Under the pieces are notes generated by a model that ran no database searches, was not told where the DNA came from, and was given only the letters and a program-made list of their open reading frames with translations. Shown here in pieces: positions 1-4,628 of a stretch of DNA of 6,767 bases. The stretch's first letter is position 1; every line of letters begins with the position of its first letter. The position numbers and the translations under genes are program-made. The DNA is from an uncultured Curtobacterium sp. (GTDB lineage: Bacteria > Actinomycetota > Actinomycetes > Actinomycetales > Microbacteriaceae), in contig CAJYIG010000196.1 in NCBI GenBank assembly GCA_913774725.1, forward strand, positions 1 through 6,767, given 5' to 3'.

Positions 1-1160
1 TGCTCCTGATGTTCTTCATCGCGCTGTTCGTGGCACGGTGGCTCGGCCAGTTCGAGAAGCTCCGCATCGGCTGGGCTGACCCGCGGCCGATCCGCCCGGT
101 CGACTGGACGCCGCGGTGGCAGCAGAACTGGTGGACGCGCACCGGGTCCGCGGTGGCCAATCCGCACTACTGGCTGTACCTGCTGCACGCGGCGGTCGTG
201 TACCCGCTCGCGTCCCTGGTGACCGTGGGCGCCGGCGTCGTGCTCCTCGCCGGGTTCGCCTGGCCGTTCGTGGTCGCCGTCGCGTGGGGCTTCCTCGGCG
301 TGGGCGGCATGTACCTGCCCAGCTCCGACAGCGGCGCACTGCTCGCGATCGGACTCCTCGGCCTGCTGTCGATGGCCGCGTCGGTGGCGCTCCTGCCCCT
401 CTGGGCACGCGGAGCCGTGCTCGCGCACTACTGGATCGACCTCGGCCTGCTCGGCGGCTTCCGTGCCGAGCAGCTCGAGCAGCGCGTCGCCGGGCTGCAG
501 GCCTCGCGCGCTGGTGCCGTGACCGCCGAGGGTCAGGCGCTCCGACAGATCGAGCGCGACCTGCACGACGGCCCCCAGCAGCGACTCGTCCGGCTGCGGA
601 TGGACCTCGCAGCCGCCGAGCGCGCGTTCGACCGCGACCCGGAGAAGGCGAAGCAGTTGATCGGCGAGGCGACCGAGCACGCCCAGGACGCCCTCGACGA
701 GCTCCGCGCCCTGTCCCGGGGCTTCGCACCGCCGATCCTGCTCGACCGCGGTCTGGTCGCCGCGCTCGAGGCCCTGGTCGCCCGCACCCCGATCCCCGTC
801 GGACTCGACGTCCGCCTGCCCGAGGGACTCGAGCTCGCGACGGAGATCCAGCGCAACGTGTACTTCACGGTGAGCGAGCTCCTGACGAACACCACGAAGC
901 ACGCCGGCGCCACGACGGCCGGTGTGTACCTCGGCCTGATCGTCGACGCCTCGGGCCTCTGGTACCTGACGGTCAGCGTCACCGACGACGGCCGCGGCGG
1001 CGCCCGACCACAGGAGGGCCACGGTATCGAGGGGCTGATGGGTCGGATGCGCGCCCTGGACGGCGAGCTCGTCGTGAACAGCCCCGAGGGTGGCCCGACC
1101 GAGGCCACAGCCCGGATCCCGCTCGGCGCCCTGAACGGGGTCCCCGTCGCCCGCGGGTGA
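1..1160 (+). CDS. Sensor histidine kinase, HisKA_3/NarX-DesK type with membrane sensor domain (5' truncated)
   Basis: Membrane sensor kinase that should autophosphorylate on His and pass the phosphate to the response regulator encoded next. The frame is open to the left edge: codons CTC CTG precede the ATG at 9, and the sequence there is already hydrophobic, so the true start lies outside. Numbering from that ATG, residues 1-12 end a membrane helix. A soluble stretch with a GWADPRPIRPVDW segment follows, then two hydrophobic blocks (about 54-98 and 108-142), as in the Pfam 'putative sensor' domain. The dimerisation/H-box is RDLHDGPQQRL with phospho-acceptor His186. The HATPase domain has an N-box SELLTNTTKHAGAT (Asn294), a DDGRGG box (Asp326-Gly331) and a GHGIEGLMGRM glycine box from Gly337. 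All catalytic motifs are intact. The stop is 59 nt before the regulator gene. The signal sensed cannot be told from sequence. Confidence 0.93.
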   Translation, partial: LLMFFIALFVARWLGQFEKLRIGWADPRPIRPVDWTPRWQQNWWTRTGSAVANPHYWLYLLHAAVVYPLASLVTVGAGVVLLAGFAWPFVVAVAWGFLGVGGMYLPSSDSGALLAIGLLGLLSMAASVALLPLWARGAVLAHYWIDLGLLGGFRAEQLEQRVAGLQASRAGAVTAEGQALRQIERDLHDGPQQRLVRLRMDLAAAERAFDRDPEKAKQLIGEATEHAQDALDELRALSRGFAPPILLDRGLVAALEALVARTPIPVGLDVRLPEGLELATEIQRNVYFTVSELLTNTTKHAGATTAGVYLGLIVDASGLWYLTVSVTDDGRGGARPQEGHGIEGLMGRMRALDGELVVNSPEGGPTEATARIPLGALNGVPVARG

Positions 1161-1178
1161 CGGTCCGGGAGCAGTCGG

Positions 1179-1194
1179 GCGCCGCGGCCGGCGC
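1179..1194. other. GC hairpin between kinase and regulator genes
   Basis: A 6-bp inverted repeat, GCGCCG-cggc-CGGCGC, lies in the 59-nt gap between the kinase stop and the regulator start, just upstream of the regulator's predicted promoter. It has no T-tract. It could be a weak terminator or mRNA-processing hairpin that separates the two transcripts, or chance in GC-rich DNA. Confidence 0.3.
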
Positions 1195-1206
1195 GACCGC
1201 TCCCAC

Positions 1207-1212
1207 TAGGCT
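1207..1212 (+). promoter_or_regulatory. Predicted leaderless -10 promoter of the response regulator gene
   Basis: The hexamer TAGGCT fits the actinobacterial TAnnnT -10 pattern and ends 7 nt before the ATG at 1220, so transcription would start at or next to the A of the start codon. No Shine-Dalgarno sequence sits before this ATG, which agrees with a leaderless mRNA. No good -35 is visible 17-18 bp upstream, which is common for such promoters. The regulator may thus be transcribed independently of the kinase. Confidence 0.6.
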
Positions 1213-1219
1213 GGTCGGC

Positions 1220-1882
1220 ATGAGCGACGGCCCGGGTGCAGCACGCATCCGGGCCGTCGTCGTCGACGACGCCGTGCTCCTGCGCGAGGGGCTCGCCCGG
1301 GTGCTCGACGAGGCCGGCATCGACGTCGTCGGTCAGTACGCCGACGCCGACTCGTTCCTCGCCACGCTGCCGCACGACGCCCCCGACGTCGTCGTGATGG
1401 ACGTCCGGATGCCGCCGACCTTCACCGACGAAGGGGTCCGCGCCGCCGTCGAGACCCGCCGCGTGGCACCCCGCACCGGTGTCCTGCTGCTGTCGCAGTA
1501 CGTCGAGGCCACATACGCCGAGGACGTCCTGGCCGCCGGGGCGACGGGCATCGGCTACCTGCTCAAGGACCGCGTGACCCGGCTCGAGGAGATCGACGAC
1601 GCCGTCCGCCGCATCGCCGCCGGCGGCACCGTGCTCGACCCCGAGGTCGTCACGCAGCTGATGGGCCGTCGCCGGGACCCGCTCGCCGCCCTGACGCCCC
1701 GCGAGCGCGAGGTCCTCGGGCTGATGGCCGAGGGCCGCACGAACGCCGCGATCGCCCGCGCCCTCGTGATCGGCACCGGTGCGGTCGAGAAGCACGTGTC
1801 GAGCATCTTCGGCAAGCTCGCCCTCGAGGACACCGGCGAGGACCACCGCCGCGTCCTCGCCGTGCTCGCGTACCTCGGGTGA
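1220..1882 (+). CDS. Two-component response regulator, NarL/FixJ family (receiver + LuxR-type HTH)
   Basis: DNA-binding partner of the upstream sensor kinase, 220 residues, the usual size for the family. The receiver domain (about 10-130) has the acidic pair Asp16-Asp17, phospho-acceptor Asp61 in VVVMDVRMPP, switch Ser92 in VLLLSQY, and conserved Lys116 in YLLKDR. The LuxR-type helix-turn-helix (about 155-205) begins LTPREREVLGLMAEG and has the recognition-helix region GTGAVEKHVSSIFGKL. The ATG at 1220 was chosen because it begins just before the receiver's first strand and stands 7 nt after a good -10 element. The same frame stays open upstream, but that part reads as low-complexity Arg/Pro sequence antisense in style and overlaps the kinase. 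The pair is arranged kinase-regulator on one strand. Target genes are unknown; the exporter gene 22 nt downstream could be co-transcribed. Confidence 0.94.
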   Translation: MSDGPGAARIRAVVVDDAVLLREGLARVLDEAGIDVVGQYADADSFLATLPHDAPDVVVMDVRMPPTFTDEGVRAAVETRRVAPRTGVLLLSQYVEATYAEDVLAAGATGIGYLLKDRVTRLEEIDDAVRRIAAGGTVLDPEVVTQLMGRRRDPLAALTPREREVLGLMAEGRTNAAIARALVIGTGAVEKHVSSIFGKLALEDTGEDHRRVLAVLAYLG

Positions 1883-1904
1883 CCCGAAGCATGGCGACCG
1901 CACC

Positions 1905-2792
1905 GTGACCCGGGTCCCCGCGCCGCTCCTGGCGCTCACCGCGATGCTCTCGGTGCAGATCGGCGCCGCGCTCGCGAAGACCCGCTTCGACGAGGTCGGG
2001 TCCGTCGGCGCCGCCGCGCTCCGGCTCGTCATCGGCGCGCTCGTGCTCGTGCTCGTCGTCCGCCCGCGCATCCGGCACTGGACCCGTGCGCAGTGGACGG
2101 CAGCGGTGCTGCTCGGCCTGGCGCTCGGCGGGATGAACGTGTTCATCTACGTGGCCTTCGCGAGCATCCCGATCGGCGTCGCGGTGACCATCGAGTTCCT
2201 CGGGCCGCTCGCCCTGTCGCTCGCGCACACCCGCCGCTGGCGCGACGTGACCTGGGCGGCCCTCGCGCTCGCCGGGGTCGTCCTGCTCGGTGTCGGTCCG
2301 GCTGCGGTCACCGCGGTCGGTGGCGTCCTCGCGGCGATCGCCGCCGCCGCGTGCTGGGCCGGGTACATCGTGATGAACCGACGCGTCGGTGCCGCGATCC
2401 CCGGTGTCGACGGGCTCGCGGTGTCGATGGTCGTCGCGATGCTCGTGTCCCTGCCGACCGGGCTGCGTCCGGCCGTCGCGGGTGTGGCGGGGGACCCGTC
2501 GCTGCTGCTCGTGTTCGCGGGCGTGGCCCTGCTGTCGACCGTGCTGCCGTACGCCCTCGAGATGCTCGCCCTGCGCCGGATGCCGACGCGGGTGTTCGGG
2601 GTGCTGCAGAGCCTGGGGCCGGCGATCGCGGCCCTCGCGGGCCTGGTGGTGCTGCACGAGGCGCTGGCGGCCCAGGAGGTCGTCGCCCTCGCGTGCGTGA
2701 GCGTCGCGAGCATCGGGGTCACCCTGTCGGCGCGACGTGGTCGCGTGCGACCAGACGCGGGACGGACGGGAGGCGCGGGGCAGGTTCCCTGA
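1905..2792 (+). CDS. EamA-family (DMT superfamily) exporter, RhtA-like
   Basis: Inner-membrane transporter of about 295 residues, very hydrophobic, consistent with ten helices made of two EamA repeats. Several stretches match what I recall of E. coli RhtA (threonine/homoserine exporter, same length): SVQIGAALAKTRFDEVG near the N-terminus, LGGMN followed by a GVAVTIEFLGPLAL stretch in the first repeat, and LEMLALRRMPTRVFGVL in the second. Export of amino acids or similar small metabolites is therefore likely, but the substrate is not proven. The start is GTG at 1905, the first in-frame start that supplies the complete first helix; no good Shine-Dalgarno is visible. The gene follows the response regulator by 22 nt on the same strand, so co-transcription is possible. 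The hydrophilic tail (about the last 20 residues, Arg/Gly/Pro-rich) runs into the convergent terminator stem. Confidence 0.88.
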   Translation: MTRVPAPLLALTAMLSVQIGAALAKTRFDEVGSVGAAALRLVIGALVLVLVVRPRIRHWTRAQWTAAVLLGLALGGMNVFIYVAFASIPIGVAVTIEFLGPLALSLAHTRRWRDVTWAALALAGVVLLGVGPAAVTAVGGVLAAIAAAACWAGYIVMNRRVGAAIPGVDGLAVSMVVAMLVSLPTGLRPAVAGVAGDPSLLLVFAGVALLSTVLPYALEMLALRRMPTRVFGVLQSLGPAIAALAGLVVLHEALAAQEVVALACVSVASIGVTLSARRGRVRPDAGRTGGAGQVP

Positions 2793-2819
2793 CGTCGGGG
2801 ACGTCCGCCGTGCCTCCCG
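2767..2819. terminator. Large GC stem-loop between convergent genes (putative bidirectional terminator)
   Basis: Outer arms CGGGAGGC (2767-2774) and GCCTCCCG (2812-2819) pair perfectly and extend inward by a G-U and three more G-C pairs (CGG with CCG). The enclosed loop itself contains the inverted repeat GACGTC-ggg-GACGTC (2791-2805). The structure straddles the end of the exporter gene and precedes the convergent small gene's stop at 2829. There is no T-tract on either side, as is frequent for high-GC actinobacterial terminators, so its role rests on position and stem strength. Confidence 0.55.
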
Positions 2820-2828
2820 GCCGACCGC

Positions 2829-2981
2829 CTACTCGGCGCGCAGGAAGTCTGCGTACGTGGGTTCGGCCTGCACACCCGACAGCAGGGCCGGGTCGTTGAC
2901 CCGACGCTCGACGTAGGCCGCGATGACCTCCGGCGGGGTGAGCACGTGCGCGACCCAGGACGGCACCTCGTTCTTCTTCAT
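2829..2981 (-). CDS. Small protein of unknown function (50 residues)
   Basis: I do not recognise a family. The start ATG at 2981 follows a near-ideal Shine-Dalgarno AAGGAGG with a 4-nt spacer, which decides the start over an in-frame ATG five codons upstream and over longer extensions. Counting codons, 46 of 50 end in G or C, which matches real genes here. The protein begins MKKNEVPSWVAHVLTPPEVI and ends in FLRAE. It is soluble, with no signal peptide or membrane helix. A TPPEVIAAYVERRV segment (about 15-28) looks helical and mixed in charge. The C-terminal half is acidic and may hold a second short helix (PTYADFLRAE). It lies 113 nt downstream of the 107-residue SOS-box gene on the same strand and converges on the exporter gene. 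A 31-nt palindrome sits in its leader. Confidence 0.68.
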   Translation of the reverse strand: MKKNEVPSWVAHVLTPPEVIAAYVERRVNDPALLSGVQAEPTYADFLRAE

Positions 2982-2985
2982 CGTG

Positions 2986-2992
2986 CCTCCTT
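2986..2992 (-). promoter_or_regulatory. Strong Shine-Dalgarno of the 50-residue gene
   Basis: On the minus strand AAGGAGG is followed by CACG and the ATG at 2981. It is the strongest ribosome binding site in the window. It fixes the start, because an alternative ATG (2996-2994) lies immediately before it and would have no such signal. Confidence 0.75.
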
Positions 2993-2995
2993 CCA

Positions 2996-3018
2996 TCGGA
3001 TCGTGCCTTCGGATCGTG
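2996..3018 (-). repeat. Tandem 10-nt direct repeat in the leader of the 50-residue gene
   Basis: On the minus strand CACGATCCGA occurs at 3018-3009 and again at 3005-2996, a 13-nt period. A third partial copy, CACGAT, spans the spacer and start codon at 2985-2980. The copies lie between the palindrome and the ribosome binding site. The function is unknown; regulator half-sites or slippage duplication are both possible. Confidence 0.55.
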
Positions 3019-3021
3019 GCA

Positions 3022-3052
3022 GACGAACTTCTCGATGATCGAGTAGTTCGTC
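3022..3052. repeat. 31-nt near-perfect palindrome, putative operator or leader hairpin
   Basis: The left arm is GACGAACTtCTCGAT (3022-3036), the centre is G3037, and the right arm is ATCGAGtAGTTCGTC (3038-3052). Fourteen of fifteen pairs match; the only mismatch is T-T. It lies 41 nt upstream of the 50-residue gene and downstream of its possible promoter. A second small palindrome, GTTCG-t-CGAAC (3046-3056), overlaps its right arm. A dimeric repressor's operator or a stable hairpin in the mRNA leader would both produce this. It has no T-tract in either direction to suggest a terminator. The binding protein cannot be named. Confidence 0.6.
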
Positions 3053-3069
3053 GAACCGGCGTGTGAGGA

Positions 3070-3098
3070 ACGATCCTCGGGATCGGGGTGGAAGTCAA
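3070..3098 (-). promoter_or_regulatory. Possible promoter of the 50-residue gene
   Basis: On the minus strand TTGACT (3098-3093) is followed after 17 nt by GATCGT (3075-3070), a good -35 with a weak -10. It overlaps the stop codon of the 107-residue gene. Transcription would start near 3063, placing the 31-nt palindrome at about +11 to +41. A short inverted repeat, CGATCC-tcg-GGATCG (3071-3085), covers the -10. The 50-residue gene could instead be read through from the SOS promoter upstream. Confidence 0.35.
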
Positions 3099-3418
3099 TG
3101 CGGTGCGTTCCCCGGATGCCGTTCCGCGCGGTCGGCCCGCAGCGTGCGGTGCTTCACGGCGGACCGCCAGACCCAGGCGTCGGCCTGCTGCCCGAACTGC
3201 GCCCACTCGACGAGCACGGCGTCACGGGTCCAGCTCTTCGCGAAGCCCTTCACGCGGATGTGGAAGGTGGGGAACTGGACCCAGGCCCACACGGGGGCGG
3301 GCGTGACGGCGTGGCAGACGTCGGGCCCGCGGGCGTCCTCCGACAGGGAGTAGGCGCGCGGGCGTTCGACCTCCGGGTGTTCCGGGGGCTGCCACCGGTT
3401 CTCGCGACGCCGTCCCAC
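3095..3418 (-). CDS. Trp-rich protein of unknown function under a predicted LexA-controlled promoter (107 residues)
   Basis: I cannot assign a function. The protein is soluble, basic at both ends, and has seven Trp. The core (about 22-90) looks strand-rich, with PVWAWVQFPTFHIRVKGFAK at 42-61, then VLVEWAQFGQQ and DAWVWRSAVKHR at 80-91. The single Cys35 and several His show no metal-site spacing. The N-terminus (RRRENRWQPPEHPEVERPRA) is basic and Pro-rich; the last 15 residues look disordered. The start is GTG at 3418: it is the only start codon before the core in this frame, and the predicted promoter places transcription start on its G, so the mRNA would be leaderless. The gene follows the LacI-type gene by 48 nt on the same strand, but has its own SOS promoter, so the two need not be linked in function. 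A DNA-repair or damage-response role is inferred from the operator alone. Confidence 0.72.
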   Translation of the reverse strand: MGRRRENRWQPPEHPEVERPRAYSLSEDARGPDVCHAVTPAPVWAWVQFPTFHIRVKGFAKSWTRDAVLVEWAQFGQQADAWVWRSAVKHRTLRADRAERHPGNAPH

Positions 3419-3424
3419 ACGGGT

Positions 3425-3453
3425 ATTCGAACGTGTGTTCGAACCGTCGTCAA
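3425..3453 (-). promoter_or_regulatory. Predicted SOS promoter of the 107-residue gene
   Basis: On the minus strand TTGACG (3453-3448) and TCGAAT (3430-3425) are separated by exactly 17 nt. The -10 ends 6 nt before the GTG at 3418, so initiation should fall on the start codon. The LexA box fills most of the spacer and overlaps the -10, the layout expected for repression by steric block. Confidence 0.6.
3426..3443. promoter_or_regulatory. LexA-binding SOS box
   Basis: TTCGAACgtgtGTTCGAA is a perfect inverted repeat with 7-bp arms and a 4-nt centre. It matches the known Gram-positive/mycobacterial LexA consensus TCGAAC-N4-GTTCGA at every fixed position. It sits inside the promoter of the minus-strand 107-residue gene and ends 8 nt before its start codon. 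LexA itself is not encoded in the window. Confidence 0.82.
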
Positions 3454-3466
3454 GTCGTCCGCGCGG

Positions 3467-4525
3467 TCAGTGCGTGGAGCGGCCCCGGGGCGGGCGTGTC
3501 GGTGCCCGGCCGGTCGAGTCGCGCACGCTGAGCGTCAGTGCGGGTCCGGGGCGTGACGGGAGCACCGCGCCGGCGTCGATCTGCTCGCGCAGGAGCACGG
3601 CCGCACGCTGCCCCAGCTCGACGGTGTCGCGCGTCAGGGACGTGATCGCGGGCCGCACGAGGCGGATCATCGCCGAGTCGTCGAACGACACGAGGGACAC
3701 CGCGCGGGGGACCGCGACGCCCATCTCGCTCGCGACGCCGAGGCCCGCGACGGCGAGCACGTCGTTGTCGTACACGATCGCGGTCGGGCGGTCGGACCCC
3801 GACAGGAGCGTCCGTGTCGCGCGGGCGCCGGCGTCGGCGGAGTAGTCCGTCGGGACGGTGATCGGCTGCTCGAGCCCCTCGGCCTCGGTGAAGGCGCGGA
3901 CGCGGGCGGTGCGCATCGCCGTGTGCTCGAACTCGGGTGGCCCGGCCACGTGGGCGAGCCGCCGGTGACCGAGTGCGTGCAGGTAGCGCAGGACGGTCTC
4001 CGTGGCGTCGGAGTCGTCGATCCACACGCTCGGCGCCGCTCCCTCCGGTGACGGGTGGGACCCGACGACGACGGCCGGCATCCCGAGCTCGGCGAGCAGG
4101 GCCAGCCGGTCGTCGTGCCGGCGCGGGTTGATCACGACGACACCGTCGACCCGGTGTCCGCGCCACCAGTCCCGGTAGGTCTGCAGTTCCTCGTCCGCGT
4201 CGCGCGCCACGAGGAGGGTCATGCCGACGTGCGTGCCCGCGAGGCCGAGCTGGATGCCGGAGATCAGGTCGCCGAAGAACGACTCCGTCCCCAGGGTGCG
4301 CGCCGGTCGGTTCAGCACGAACCCGATCGAGCCTGCCCGGGCGCCGCCGAGGGCGCGTGCCGCGGTGTGCGGCTGCCAGTCGAGCTCGCGCGCGATCTCC
4401 TGCACCCGCCGACGGGTCTCCGGGGAGACGCCCGGTCGGTCGTTGAGCGCGAACGACACCGCGCTGATGGACACGCCGGCGCGGGCGGCGATGTCGGCGA
4501 TCGTCGTCCGACGCTTCGGTTGCAC
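3467..4525 (-). CDS. LacI-family transcriptional regulator (repressor of the divergent sugar transporter)
   Basis: Dimeric DNA-binding repressor of about 352 residues, normal for the family. The N-terminal helix-turn-helix (about 7-30) reads TTIADIAARAGVSISAVSFALN; the hinge helix is near 52-60 (PHTAARAL, with the minor-groove Leu59). The sugar-binding core follows, with landmarks GSIGFVLNRPAR, ESFFGDLISGIQLGL, VDGVVVINPR, GHRRLAHVAGP, PTAIVYDNDVLAVAGLGVASEMG and VSLVSFDDSAMIRLVRPAITSL. The final 15 or so residues are a Pro/Arg-rich tail. The start is GTG at 4525: it gives the expected short N-terminus and lies 7 nt after a TATAGT -10, so the mRNA is probably leaderless. The gene is divergent from the ABC transporter, with family-type operators between them, so it likely represses the transporter and itself until a sugar ligand binds. 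The ligand cannot be read from sequence. Confidence 0.94.
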   Translation of the reverse strand: MQPKRRTTIADIAARAGVSISAVSFALNDRPGVSPETRRRVQEIARELDWQPHTAARALGGARAGSIGFVLNRPARTLGTESFFGDLISGIQLGLAGTHVGMTLLVARDADEELQTYRDWWRGHRVDGVVVINPRRHDDRLALLAELGMPAVVVGSHPSPEGAAPSVWIDDSDATETVLRYLHALGHRRLAHVAGPPEFEHTAMRTARVRAFTEAEGLEQPITVPTDYSADAGARATRTLLSGSDRPTAIVYDNDVLAVAGLGVASEMGVAVPRAVSLVSFDDSAMIRLVRPAITSLTRDTVELGQRAAVLLREQIDAGAVLPSRPGPALTLSVRDSTGRAPTRPPRGRSTH

Positions 4526-4532
4526 GGGGTTG

Positions 4533-4538
4533 ACTATA
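4533..4538 (-). promoter_or_regulatory. Leaderless -10 element of the LacI-type gene
   Basis: On the minus strand TATAGT ends 7 nt before the GTG at 4525. No Shine-Dalgarno precedes that GTG (the intervening bases are CAACCCC). The element lies inside operator 1, which implies autorepression. Confidence 0.6.
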
Positions 4539-4548
4539 ACGCTTTAGT
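4533..4548. promoter_or_regulatory. LacI-family operator 1
   Basis: ACTATAACGCTTTAGT is a 16-bp imperfect palindrome centred on CG (six of eight pairs match). It fits the LacI/GalR-family core TnAAnCGnTTnA with one mismatch. It covers the repressor's own -10 and the spacer of the transporter promoter, so one site can silence both directions. Confidence 0.68.
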
Positions 4549-4587
4549 CCCGCACAGTGGCACTCAACGCGGTTGCAGCACACGACA

Positions 4588-4603
4588 GCTGAACCGCTTG
4601 AGC
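4588..4603. promoter_or_regulatory. LacI-family operator 2
   Basis: GCTGAACCGCTTGAGC is a 16-bp palindrome centred on CG (six of eight pairs match) and meets TnAAnCGnTTnA at all fixed positions. It lies in the predicted transporter leader, 55 bp centre-to-centre from operator 1 and 10 nt before the ribosome binding site. It could act as a roadblock or as the second anchor of a small repression loop. Confidence 0.6.
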
Positions 4604-4612
4604 AGGATGACG

Positions 4613-4618
4613 AAGGAG
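4613..4618 (+). promoter_or_regulatory. Shine-Dalgarno of the solute-binding protein gene
   Basis: AAGGAG lies 10 nt before the ATG at 4629, slightly long spacing but a strong core. It supports that ATG and a conventional leadered mRNA, unlike the leaderless regulator genes nearby. Confidence 0.7.
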
Positions 4619-4628
4619 TCACAACGCC

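Larger units (their letters stand above)
4530..4558 (+). promoter_or_regulatory. Likely promoter of the sugar transporter operon
   Basis: TTGACT (4530-4535), a 17-nt spacer and CACAGT (4553-4558) would start transcription near 4565, leaving a leader of about 64 nt. An alternative pair, TTGCAC (4520-4525) with TTTAGT (4543-4548), also has a 17-nt spacer. In either case operator 1 overlaps the core promoter. Confidence 0.45.

Noticed and set aside
116..1219. Long N-terminal extension of the response regulator in its own frame
   Set aside because: It overlaps the kinase in another frame and reads as Arg/Pro-rich noise. The ATG at 1220 has a leaderless promoter and begins directly before the receiver domain.
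533..2146. Minus-strand open frame of about 537 codons opposite the kinase, regulator and exporter
   Set aside because: Antisense to three genes with intact family motifs; no recognisable motif of its own.
2982..3206. N-terminal extension of the 50-residue protein
   Set aside because: It would cross the palindrome and overlap the 107-residue gene out of frame. The Shine-Dalgarno points to the ATG at 2981.
3098..3556. Plus-strand frame opposite the 107-residue gene
   Set aside because: Out of place with no start signal, and its sequence is a shadow of the minus-strand frame, which carries the promoter, LexA box and protein-like composition.
4565..4575. CAACgcgGTTG as a third LacI operator
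   Set aside because: Its symmetry is centred on a base rather than on CG, and shifting to a CG centre destroys the pairing, so it does not fit the family core.
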